Of a stretch of DNA of 47,434 nucleotides, positions 1 through 6,754 are shown piece by piece. The notes beneath the pieces are model-generated. The model was not told where the DNA came from. It saw only the letters and a list, made by a program, of their open reading frames with translations, and searched no databases. The position numbers and the translations under genes were made by a program. The DNA lies in the NCBI GenBank assembly GCA_016789705.1, contig JAEUQR010000150.1:1-47434 (forward strand), read 5' to 3'. Numbering within the stretch: position 1 is the stretch's first letter; each line of letters begins with the position of its first letter. This DNA is from Acidobacteriota bacterium (GTDB taxonomy: Bacteria; Acidobacteriota; Vicinamibacteria; Vicinamibacterales; UBA2999).

Positions 1-723
1 GCGCGCGCCAGCCGCGGCGTGGTGGCGCTCGCCCGCGTCGAGGAACTGCGGATCGCGGCCCACCGCAAGCTCCTCGCCGAGGAACGCGCGGCCCGCGATC
101 AGCTCGCCTCCGAGCAGCGGCAGGTGGTGCGGCTGCGCACCGAGGCCGCCACGCTCGACCAGGCGGCGAAACGTGCCGTCGCCGACCGCACGCGCCTGCT
201 CGACGAACTCGACACGCGACGCGAACTCGCCGCCCAGTACGTCGGCGAACTCGAACAGGCGCGCACGCGCCTCCAGGCCACCATCGCCGGGCTCGCCACG
301 ACGAGCGCCTCGGACCTGCCGCTCAAGCCCTTCCAGGGCGATCTGGCCTGGCCGGTGGCCGGGCCGGTGCTGTCACGGTTCGGGCGGGCCGCCAGCAGCT
401 TCGGTACCGCCATCCAGAAGAACGGCATCGAGATCGGCACGCCGGTCGGCACGCCGGTGCACGCCGTGCATGGGGGCACGGTGGCCTACGCCGCCCCGTT
501 CACCGGCTTCGGTGTGCTCGTCATCCTCGACCATGGCGACAACACGTTCACCGTGTACGGCCATCTGGCCGGTACGGCGCTGCGGCCAGGGGCCACGGTG
601 GTCCGGGGCCAGGCCGTGGGCGCCTCAGGCGCCAACCCGGCCGGCCTGCCCGCCGCCTACTTCGAGGTGCGCGTCGACGGCCGTCCGGTCAATCCCGTAC
701 AATGGTTGAAACCCACCCCATGA
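1..723 (+). CDS. EnvC-like murein hydrolase activator, 5' end outside window
   Basis: The reading frame is open to the first base, so the N-terminus lies outside the window; 240 residues are seen. Residues about 5-95 form a charged, Ala/Glu/Arg-rich coiled coil, and about 112-236 a LytM/M23-like domain. The zinc ligands of active M23 enzymes are missing: the HxxxD site reads NGIEIG and the usual HLHFE reads AAYFEVR. This matches EnvC/NlpD-type regulators, which activate amidases rather than cut peptidoglycan. Cell-division or daughter-cell-separation work in the periplasm is inferred from the family. The stop overlaps the next start (ATGA), so it is translationally coupled to the S41 gene, the envC-ctpA order known from other bacteria. 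Confidence 0.85.
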   Translation, partial: ARASRGVVALARVEELRIAAHRKLLAEERAARDQLASEQRQVVRLRTEAATLDQAAKRAVADRTRLLDELDTRRELAAQYVGELEQARTRLQATIAGLATTSASDLPLKPFQGDLAWPVAGPVLSRFGRAASSFGTAIQKNGIEIGTPVGTPVHAVHGGTVAYAAPFTGFGVLVILDHGDNTFTVYGHLAGTALRPGATVVRGQAVGASGANPAGLPAAYFEVRVDGRPVNPVQWLKPTP

Positions 724-1889
724 CCAACCGCGTCCGCGCCGCCGTCCTCGCTGTCTCGCTGCCGGTGCTGGCCTTCGCGGTCATCGGCGGGTTCCTCGGT
801 CGTGATGCCGCGGCGCAGGGCGGCAACTACCAGCATCTCAAGATCTTCGAGGATGTCGTCACGCTCATCCTGAACAACTACGTCGAGGAAGTGGACGTGG
901 ACAAGGTGATGCACGGCGCGATGCACGGCCTGGCCGACGGCCTTGATCCGGACTCCGCGTATCTCGACGTCCGGCAGATGAAGACCGTCGACGCGCCCAC
1001 GACCGGCCTTGGCGATCCGGGCCTCGAGCTCACCCGCCAGTACTACCTGCGGGTCATCGCGGCACGCGACGGCTCGCCTGCCGCCCGAGCGGGACTGCGC
1101 CCCGGCGACTACGTGCGGTCCATCGACGGCCAGTCCACGCGCGACACGACCGTCTTCGAAGGCGTGCGCCTGCTGCGCGGCAAGGCCGGCACGAAGGTGA
1201 GGCTCGCCATCCTGCGCGGCAACGCCGCCGAGCCGCACGAGGTCGAGCTCGTGCGCGAGGCGCCGCAGCCGCTCGCCCCGAAGGGCCGCACGCTCGGCCC
1301 CGGCACCGGGTATCTGCGTGTGCCGGAGTTCTCGAAGGCCACGGCCGGCCAGATCCGCAACGAAGTCGCCACGCTCACGAAGGGCGGCGCGGTCCGCCTC
1401 GTCATCGACCTGCGCGGCACGGCCACCGGCGATCTCGACTTCGGGTACGAAGCGGCGAAGCTCTTCGTCCCGAGCGGCGTGCTCGGCTACCGGCAGGCCC
1501 GCGGCCAAGAGAAGCAGCCCATCTCGGCGGCCGCCGGCGATGGCGCCATCGTGCTGCCGGTGGCGGTGCTGACCGACAACGGCACGGCCGGCCCGGCAGA
1601 GGTCTTCGCCGCGGCGCTCGGCGGCAACAAGCGCGCGAGTGTCGTCGGGGAACGCACGATCGGCCGCGCCGGACGCCAGAAGGTCGTCAAGCTGCCCGAC
1701 GGCGCCGGGTTGCTGCTGACGCACCTGCTCTACCTCACGCCTGGCGGCGCGTCGCTCCACGAGCGCGGCGTCGTGCCCGACGTGGCGGTGGACGTGCCCA
1801 CGGTGGACTTCGGCGTCGAGCCCACGCCGGGCGATCCGGTGCTCGACAAGGCGGTCGAGACGCTCACCGCGGTGAAGAAGGCCGCATAG
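720..1889 (+). CDS. S41-family C-terminal-processing protease homolog, catalytically degenerate
   Basis: The product is 389 aa. ATG at 720 is chosen over 702 because it gives an ATGA overlap with the previous gene and puts a signal peptide or anchor (hydrophobic to about residue 25, ending in AAAQ) at the very start. A short N-terminal helical region, a PDZ domain (about 95-175, with RAGLRPGDYV) and the S41 core follow in family order. The conserved TASASE serine motif reads TAGPAE, so Gly291 replaces the nucleophile. The lysine 25 residues later (usually FGKG) is Arg316 in IGRAG. The fold is clear but the Ser/Lys dyad is absent, so it is probably a pseudoprotease acting as a scaffold or regulator with the EnvC-like neighbour. 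That role is inference. Confidence 0.88.
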   Translation: MTNRVRAAVLAVSLPVLAFAVIGGFLGRDAAAQGGNYQHLKIFEDVVTLILNNYVEEVDVDKVMHGAMHGLADGLDPDSAYLDVRQMKTVDAPTTGLGDPGLELTRQYYLRVIAARDGSPAARAGLRPGDYVRSIDGQSTRDTTVFEGVRLLRGKAGTKVRLAILRGNAAEPHEVELVREAPQPLAPKGRTLGPGTGYLRVPEFSKATAGQIRNEVATLTKGGAVRLVIDLRGTATGDLDFGYEAAKLFVPSGVLGYRQARGQEKQPISAAAGDGAIVLPVAVLTDNGTAGPAEVFAAALGGNKRASVVGERTIGRAGRQKVVKLPDGAGLLLTHLLYLTPGGASLHERGVVPDVAVDVPTVDFGVEPTPGDPVLDKAVETLTAVKKAA

Positions 1890-1912
1890 CGGCCGCGACG
1901 CGGACGCGTCTT

Positions 1913-1952
1913 GGGGACTGGCCCCAGAACAGTTCGCCAGGGGCCTGTCCCC
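1913..1952. repeat. 13-bp near-perfect inverted repeat
   Basis: Bases 1913-1925 (GGGGACTGGCCCC) pair with 1940-1952 (GGGGCCTGTCCCC) with a single mismatch around a 14-base loop. It lies just after the S41 gene but has no T-tract, so it is not a typical intrinsic terminator. It could be a palindromic genome repeat or a Rho-type 3' end. The tRNA -35 candidate lies inside its loop. Confidence 0.6.
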
Positions 1953-1962
1953 GTTGTATACT
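1933..1962 (+). promoter_or_regulatory. Candidate sigma70-type promoter of tRNA-Val
   Basis: A -10 element TATACT (1957-1962) lies 18 bases after TTCGCC (1933-1938, 3 of 6 matches to TTGACA). The predicted start near 1969 leaves a leader of about 27 bases before the mature tRNA. The -10 is strong, the -35 weak. Confidence 0.5.
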
Positions 1963-1995
1963 GCGTGTTCCCGTGAGGCCGGGCGAACGCACGAT

Positions 1996-2072
1996 AGGCG
2001 CGTAGCTCAGCTGGTTAGAGCGCCTGCTTGACACGCAGGAGGTCGGCAGTTCGAGTCTGCCCGTGCCTACCA
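1996..2072 (+). tRNA. tRNA-Val (anticodon GAC), CCA encoded
   Basis: This is a complete 77-base cloverleaf. The acceptor arm AGGCGCG pairs with CGTGCCT, with one G-U pair. The D arm is GCTC/GAGC. The anticodon stem CCTGC/GCAGG closes the loop TTGACAC, giving anticodon GAC. The T arm GGCAG/CTGCC encloses TTCGAGT. A discriminator A and genome-encoded CCA end at 2072. GAC reads valine GUC/GUU codons. Confidence 0.97.
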
Positions 2073-2149
2073 TTCGACTCGGTCTCGCGTCTGCCTCTTT
2101 CGAGGCTTCGCCTCGCTCATGGCAGGCCACCCTCCCAACAGCATCCTGA

Positions 2150-2180
2150 CCTGTCCTGAGCGAGTGAAACGAGTCGAAGG
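2150..2180 (+). repeat. Short widespread-type repeat that provides the thrS ribosome binding site
   Basis: The stretch between tRNA-Val and thrS ends with a repeat-like sequence (CCTGTCCTGAGCGAG, then TGAAACGAGTCGAAGG). From memory this type of CTGAGCGAG/CGAGTCGAAGG element is scattered through many high-G+C genomes. Its last bases GAAGG touch the thrS ATG. Its CGAGTCGAA end is complementary to TTCGACTCG at 2073-2081, directly after the tRNA, so the whole spacer could fold. Confidence 0.5.
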
Positions 2181-4106
2181 ATGATTACGGTCACGCTTCC
2201 CGACGGCACGAGCCGGCAGGTGGCGGCCGGCACGCCTGCCGCCGCCATCGCGGCCGATATCTCGCCCCGCCTCGCCCAGGCCGCGCTCGCCGCGGTCGTG
2301 GACGACCAGCTCGTGGACCTCACCTACCCGCTCACGCAGGACGCCCGCGTGCGGATCGTGACCGACAAGAGCCCGGAGGCGCTGGCGCTCTGCCGCCACT
2401 CCACCGCGCACCTCATGGCGGCGGCGGTCACGGCGCTCTTTCCCGGCGCGCAGTGCGGCATCGGCCCGGCCATCGACGACGGCTACTTCTACGACTTCGT
2501 CGTGCCGCAGCCGTTCGTGCCCGAAGACCTCGAGAAGATCGAAGCCAAGATGCGCGAACTGGCGGCGCAGGACCTCGTCTACGAGCGGCAGATGTGGCGG
2601 CGCGACGAGGCGCTGGCGTTCTTCGCCGCGCGCGGCGAACCGCTCAAGGTGCAGCTCATCGAAGAGAAGACGGCCGGCCAGAGCCACGTCTCCTGCTACA
2701 CCATCAAGGACCGCGACACGTTCGTGGATTTCTGCGTCGGCCCGCACGTGCCGAGCACGAGCCGCCTCAAGGCCTTCAAGCTGACCACGACGTCGAACGC
2801 CTACTGGAAGGGCGACGCCAAGGGCCAGCCGATGCAGCGCCTGTACGGCACGGCGTTCCTGTCGCAGAAGGACCTCGACCAGCACCTGGCGCGCATCGAA
2901 GAGGCGAAGAAGCGCGACCACCGCAAGGTGGGCAAGGAGCTGGGCCTCTTCACGTGGCACCACTGGGCGCCGGGCGCCACCTTCTGGCTCGCCAAAGGCG
3001 CCACGCTCTACCATACGCTCGCCGACTACATGCGCTCGCGGCTCTTCCCCGCCGGCTACGTCGAAGTGAAGACGCCGATCGTCTTCAACAAGGGCCTCTG
3101 GGAAACCTCGGGGCACTGGTCGCACTACCGCGAGAACATGTTCCTCGTCGACTCGAAGGACGGCGAGGAGATGGGCCTCAAGGCGATGAACTGCCCGGGC
3201 CACATGCTCGTCTTCGCGAGCGAGATGCGCAGCTACAAGGATCTGCCGCTGCGCCTGCACGAGCAGACGCCGCTGCACCGCAATGAGGCCTCGGGCGTGC
3301 TCTCGGGCCTCACGCGCGTGCGCCAGTTCTCACAGGACGACGCTCACTGCTTCGTGACCGACGACCAGATCGGCTCGGAAGTGGAGGCGCTGCTGCGCCT
3401 CGTGCAGCGGATCTACAGCGACTTCGGCCTCGAATACACGGCCAAGCTGGCCACCCGCCCCGAGAAGTTCCTGGGCGAGGTCGCGACGTGGGACCACGCC
3501 GAGTCGTCGCTGCGCCAGGCCCTCGAACGGGCCGGGCAGCCCTACGTGCTCGAAGCCGGGGAAGGCGCCTTCTACGGCCCGAAGATCGACTTCGACATCA
3601 CCGACGCCCTCGGGCGGAAGTGGCAGTGCGGCACGATCCAGCTCGACTACCAGATGCCGGCGCGCTTCAACCTGCGCTACACCGGCGCTGACAACGCCGA
3701 ACACACGCCGGTCGTGATCCACCGTGCAATCTTCGGCAGTTTCGAGCGCTTCATCGGCATCCTCATCGAACACTTCGCCGGCGCCTTCCCGCTGTGGATG
3801 TCGCCGGTGCAGGCCGTGGTGCTGCCCATTGCCGACCGCCACAGCGCCTACGCCCACGAGGTGCAGGCGAAACTGGCCGCCGCCGGGCTGCGCAGCTACG
3901 TCGACGGGCGCCAGGAAAAGGTGAACTACAAGATCCGCGAGGCCCAGCTGCAGAAGGTCCCTTATATGCTGGTCGTGGGCGACAAGGAGGCCGAGTCGGG
4001 CCTGGTGGCCGTCCGCCACCGGTCCCGGGGCGACCTGGGCGCCTCGCCGTTCGACCGCTTCCTGACCGAAGCCCTTGCCGAGGTCAGTGAGAAGCGGCTA
4101 TCCTAA
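2181..4106 (+). CDS. thrS: Threonyl-tRNA synthetase
   Basis: The product is 641 aa, essentially the length of the E. coli enzyme. It charges tRNA-Thr in the cytoplasm. Domain order: TGS (1-62), editing domain with HSTAH near 73, class II catalytic core, and anticodon-binding domain (about 540-641). The zinc ligands are visible as Cys338 (MNCPGHM), His389 (QDDAHCF) and His514 (VIHRAI), matching E. coli Cys334, His385 and His511. Motif 2 is HRNEASGVLSGL. The ATG at 2181 directly follows GAAGG of the upstream repeat, a poorly spaced ribosome site. infC follows after 24 bases, the classical thrS-infC-rpmI-rplT order. Confidence 0.98.
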   Translation: MITVTLPDGTSRQVAAGTPAAAIAADISPRLAQAALAAVVDDQLVDLTYPLTQDARVRIVTDKSPEALALCRHSTAHLMAAAVTALFPGAQCGIGPAIDDGYFYDFVVPQPFVPEDLEKIEAKMRELAAQDLVYERQMWRRDEALAFFAARGEPLKVQLIEEKTAGQSHVSCYTIKDRDTFVDFCVGPHVPSTSRLKAFKLTTTSNAYWKGDAKGQPMQRLYGTAFLSQKDLDQHLARIEEAKKRDHRKVGKELGLFTWHHWAPGATFWLAKGATLYHTLADYMRSRLFPAGYVEVKTPIVFNKGLWETSGHWSHYRENMFLVDSKDGEEMGLKAMNCPGHMLVFASEMRSYKDLPLRLHEQTPLHRNEASGVLSGLTRVRQFSQDDAHCFVTDDQIGSEVEALLRLVQRIYSDFGLEYTAKLATRPEKFLGEVATWDHAESSLRQALERAGQPYVLEAGEGAFYGPKIDFDITDALGRKWQCGTIQLDYQMPARFNLRYTGADNAEHTPVVIHRAIFGSFERFIGILIEHFAGAFPLWMSPVQAVVLPIADRHSAYAHEVQAKLAAAGLRSYVDGRQEKVNYKIREAQLQKVPYMLVVGDKEAESGLVAVRHRSRGDLGASPFDRFLTEALAEVSEKRLS

Positions 4107-4119
4107 ATTCTTTCCGTCT

Positions 4120-4133
4120 GGAGGCTGAGTATC
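4120..4133 (+). promoter_or_regulatory. Shine-Dalgarno and AUC initiation codon of infC
   Basis: A consensus GGAGG (4120-4124) stands 6 bases before ATC at 4131, which is in frame with the whole IF-3 sequence. No ATG, GTG or TTG at this position gives the conserved N-terminus. Rare AUU/AUC/AUA starts are known in infC of other bacteria, where IF-3 rejects them and so limits its own synthesis. Confidence 0.85.
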
Positions 4134-4733
4134 GCATTCGATCGCAACCGCGCCGGTCGTCGTGACGACCGGGTCCGCACCAACGAACGTATCCGGGTCC
4201 GCGAGATCCGGGTCATCGACGAAACGGGCCAGCAATTGGGCATCATGCCGCCTCCCCAGGCGCTCACGATTGCCCGGTCCAAGGGACTCGACCTCGTGGA
4301 GATCTCCCCCACCGCCGTGCCGCCGGTCTGCCGGATCATGGACTACGGGAAGTATCAGTACCAGGAGGCCAAGCGGGCACGCGAGGCGAAGAAGCACCAG
4401 AAGGTGATCGAGGTCAAGGAAATCAAGTTCCGTCCGAAGGTGGACGAACACGATTACCAGTTCAAGAAGAAGCACATCGAGCGCTTCCTCGAAGAAGGTG
4501 ACAAGGTCAAGGCCACGGTGTTCTTCCGCGGACGCGAGATGGCGCACCCGGAAATCGGACACCGCATCCTGACGCGGCTCATCGAGGACCTGGCCGACGT
4601 GGCCCTGCCCGAGACGATGCCCCGGCAGGAAGGCAATCAGATGCACACGATCCTGTCGCAGAAGCGCGGGGGCAAGCCGGCCGCCCGCACGACCCGCTCG
4701 GCCGAGGGCGGCGACGAGATGACCGAAAGTTAG
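4131..4733 (+). CDS. infC: Translation initiation factor IF-3, AUC start
   Basis: The product is 200 aa from the AUC at 4131. Starting there restores the family N-domain ([15 protein letters not shown], then [10 protein letters not shown]), which a TTG start at 4236 would remove. The N-domain ends near residue 82 in a Lys/Arg-rich linker (about 80-95), followed by the C-domain with [13 protein letters not shown] and [13 protein letters not shown]-3 binds the 30S subunit and checks initiator tRNA and start codon. The C-terminus carries a basic tail after the core. It lies between thrS and rpmI, 8 bases before rpmI. Autogenous control through the AUC codon is inferred from the family. Confidence 0.96.
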   Translation: MAFDRNRAGRRDDRVRTNERIRVREIRVIDETGQQLGIMPPPQALTIARSKGLDLVEISPTAVPPVCRIMDYGKYQYQEAKRAREAKKHQKVIEVKEIKFRPKVDEHDYQFKKKHIERFLEEGDKVKATVFFRGREMAHPEIGHRILTRLIEDLADVALPETMPRQEGNQMHTILSQKRGGKPAARTTRSAEGGDEMTES

Positions 4734-4741
4734 AGACGACC

Positions 4742-4945
4742 ATGCCGAAGATGAAGCTCAAGAGCCACCGGGGCGCCGCCAAGCGCTTCAAGAAGACGGG
4801 CACGGGCAAGTTCGTGCGCACTGCCGCGTTCAAGCGGCACCAGCTCACGTGCAAATCCACCCAGATGAAGCGTCACGCGCGCGGCAACAAGCTGGTCTCG
4901 GAATCCGAGCAGGCCAAGCTGCGCCGCATGCTGCCGTACGACTAG
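4742..4945 (+). CDS. rpmI: Ribosomal protein bL35
   Basis: The product is a 67 aa basic protein of the large subunit. It starts [17 protein letters not shown] and contains the typical RHQLTCKS and KRHARG segments. The length is that of the family. It starts 8 bases after infC and is probably cotranscribed with it. The following gap to rplT (146 bases) is unusually long for this operon. Confidence 0.97.
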   Translation: MPKMKLKSHRGAAKRFKKTGTGKFVRTAAFKRHQLTCKSTQMKRHARGNKLVSESEQAKLRRMLPYD

Positions 4946-4987
4946 GGGCTCGGGGTCGCACGACCCGACGAGACGACGACGCGGCAG

Positions 4988-5076
4988 GCGATCAGGGCCT
5001 TCCCGCCGCGTGGTTCCCCACCGCCACACCGCACTCTGCTGGTGGCGCCAAGTTCACTGACATGACCCCTGATCGC
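4988..5076 (+). promoter_or_regulatory. Long-range stem in the rpmI-rplT spacer, possible L20 control site
   Basis: GCGATCAGGG (4988-4997) is perfectly complementary to CCCTGATCGC (5067-5076), which ends 15 bases before the rplT ATG. In other bacteria L20 represses its operon by binding a leader that mimics its 23S site, in E. coli through a long-range pairing. The pairing is seen; the regulatory role is inference. Confidence 0.4.
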
Positions 5077-5091
5077 TGAAGCGGAGACAGC

Positions 5092-5454
5092 ATGCCTCGC
5101 GTCAAACGCGGCACGGTCCGACGTGCCAAGCGGAAGAAGCTCGAACGACTCACGAAGGGCTACTTCCAGAACAAGTCGAAGCTCTACAAGTTCATGAAGG
5201 AAGCGGCCGACAAGGCAGGCGTTTACGCCTATGCCGGCCGCAAGCAGAAGAAGCGCGACTACCGCAGCCTCTGGGTGATGCGCATCAACGCCGCCGCCCG
5301 CGAGCACGGGATGTCCTACAGCGTGTTCATGAACGGCATCAAGAAGGCCGGCATCGAACTCGACCGCAAGAGCCTCTCGGAACTCGCGGCGCGCGACGCG
5401 GCGGCCTTCGCCAACATCGCCGCCCAGGCCAAGGCCGCCGCCGGCATCGCCTGA
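5092..5454 (+). CDS. rplT: Ribosomal protein bL20
   Basis: The product is 120 aa, normal length. It begins MPRVKRGTVRRAKRKK and carries the conserved segments KGYFQNKSKLYKF, RKQKKRDYRSLWVMRINAA and MNGIKKAGIELDRKSLSE. bL20 is an early-assembly protein of the 50S subunit and, in known cases, the repressor of its own operon. GGAGA lies 6 bases before the ATG. It is the last gene of the thrS-infC-rpmI-rplT group and is followed by a strong terminator. Confidence 0.98.
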   Translation: MPRVKRGTVRRAKRKKLERLTKGYFQNKSKLYKFMKEAADKAGVYAYAGRKQKKRDYRSLWVMRINAAAREHGMSYSVFMNGIKKAGIELDRKSLSELAARDAAAFANIAAQAKAAAGIA

Positions 5455-5534
5455 AGAACCGGGCTGGGCAGGGGCTGGGACCAGGGCTTCCCGCCCGCGT
5501 CGCTGCCACGCCTCGCAAGCGCCGTCGAACGACC

Positions 5535-5575
5535 AGCACCAGGCCGGGAGCATCCCGCCTGGTGCTTTTTCTTTT
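5535..5575 (+). terminator. Intrinsic terminator after rplT
   Basis: AGCACCAGGC (5535-5544) pairs perfectly with GCCTGGTGCT (5557-5566). The stem continues after a one-base bulge with GGG/CCC around a five-base loop. The run TTTTTCTTTT follows directly. It ends the ribosomal protein operon before pheS. Confidence 0.93.
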
Positions 5576-5618
5576 GCGCCAGCCTCGCCCCAGCCCCCAG
5601 TCCCCGGCCCCCAGCCCC

Positions 5619-5624
5619 TAGAAT
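5619..5624 (+). promoter_or_regulatory. -10-like hexamer close to the pheS start
   Basis: TAGAAT lies 8 bases before the pheS ATG and downstream of the rplT terminator, so pheS needs its own promoter. No good -35 is visible. Transcription would begin within a few bases of the start codon. Confidence 0.4.
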
Positions 5625-5632
5625 AGGTGCCC

Positions 5633-6754
5633 ATGTCTTCGCTCGATGAGCTGACCGCGCTCATATCCTCGTATCAGCAGGCGTTCACCGAGGCGCTCGC
5701 CGCCGCCGATGGCACGCCGGCATCTGCGCGGCAGGCCGCGATCGACGCTCTCAAGGTCGCCTGGACGGGCCGCAAGTCCGGGAAGATCGCCGACCTGATG
5801 GCGCACCTGCCGTCACTGCCGCCCGCCGATCGCAAGGCATTCGGGCAGCAGGTCAACGCGCTCAAGACCGCGGTGGAAACCGCGCTCGCCGACCGCGAGG
5901 CGCGGCTGGCCGCCTCGCGCCGGCCGGCCGATGCCGTGGACATCACGCTGCCCGGCCGCGCGCCGGCCATCGGGCACCGGCATCCGCTCAGTCTCGTGCG
6001 CGAAGAGGTGCAGACGATCTTCACGCGCCTCGGCTACCAGGTGCTCGAAGGGCCCGAAATCGAAGACGACTACCACAACTTCGAAGCGCTCAACATGCCG
6101 GAGTCACATCCCGCGCGTGACATGCAGGACACGCTCTATCTCGCGCGTGCCGTACAGGCCGCGCCGGTCACGCCGTGGGCGGCCGCCGAGGCGCCGCGCG
6201 CGCGCGGCCCACAGCCGCTCACGCTGCTGCGCACGCACACGTCGGCCATGCAGATCCGCTACATGGAGCAGCACGATCCGCCGGTGCGGCTCGTGGCCAT
6301 CGGCCCGGTCTACCGCCGCGACAATCTCGACCTCACGCACACGCCCATGTTCCATCAGTGCGAAGGCCTCGTCGTCGGCAAGGGCATCACGCTCGCCCAT
6401 CTGAAGGGCACGCTGCTGGCGATGGCCGAGGCCCTGTTCGGCGCCGGCACGCAGGTGCGCTTCCGGCCGAGTTTCTTCCCCTACACCGAGCCGAGCGCCG
6501 AGGTGGACGTGGCCTGTATCCGCTGCAAGGGCACGGGCTGCCCGGTGTGCAAACACACCGGCTGGCTCGAGATCCTCGGCAGCGGCATGGTGCATCCGGC
6601 GGTCTTCGAAGCCGTGGGATACGACCCGTCCGAGGTGACGGGCTTCGCCTTCGGCATGGGTATCGAGCGCGTGGCGATGTTGAAGTGGGACGTGGGCGAC
6701 ATCCGCCTCTTCTACGAGAACGACCTGCGCTTCCTGGAGCAGTTCTCGGTATGA
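5633..6754 (+). CDS. pheS: Phenylalanyl-tRNA synthetase alpha subunit
   Basis: The product is 373 aa. ATG 5633 is preferred to the GTG at 5627. An N-terminal coiled coil (1-100) precedes the class II core with [31 protein letters not shown] and [18 protein letters not shown] cysteine cluster [12 protein letters not shown] (CxxC-x4-CxxC) sits between motif segments, as in PheS lineages with a small zinc-ribbon-like loop. With PheT it forms the alpha2beta2 enzyme that charges tRNA-Phe; the alpha subunit holds the active site. It overlaps pheT by ATGA. Confidence 0.97.
   Translation: MSSLDELTALISSYQQAFTEALAAADGTPASARQAAIDALKVAWTGRKSGKIADLMAHLPSLPPADRKAFGQQVNALKTAVETALADREARLAASRRPADAVDITLPGRAPAIGHRHPLSLVREEVQTIFTRLGYQVLEGPEIEDDYHNFEALNMPESHPARDMQDTLYLARAVQAAPVTPWAAAEAPRARGPQPLTLLRTHTSAMQIRYMEQHDPPVRLVAIGPVYRRDNLDLTHTPMFHQCEGLVVGKGITLAHLKGTLLAMAEALFGAGTQVRFRPSFFPYTEPSAEVDVACIRCKGTGCPVCKHTGWLEILGSGMVHPAVFEAVGYDPSEVTGFAFGMGIERVAMLKWDVGDIRLFYENDLRFLEQFSV

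Noticed and set aside
2101..2115. Hairpin CGAGGC-TTC-GCCTCG as tRNA-Val terminator
   Set aside because: The stem is only 6 bp and no T-tract follows on either strand, so it cannot be called a terminator.
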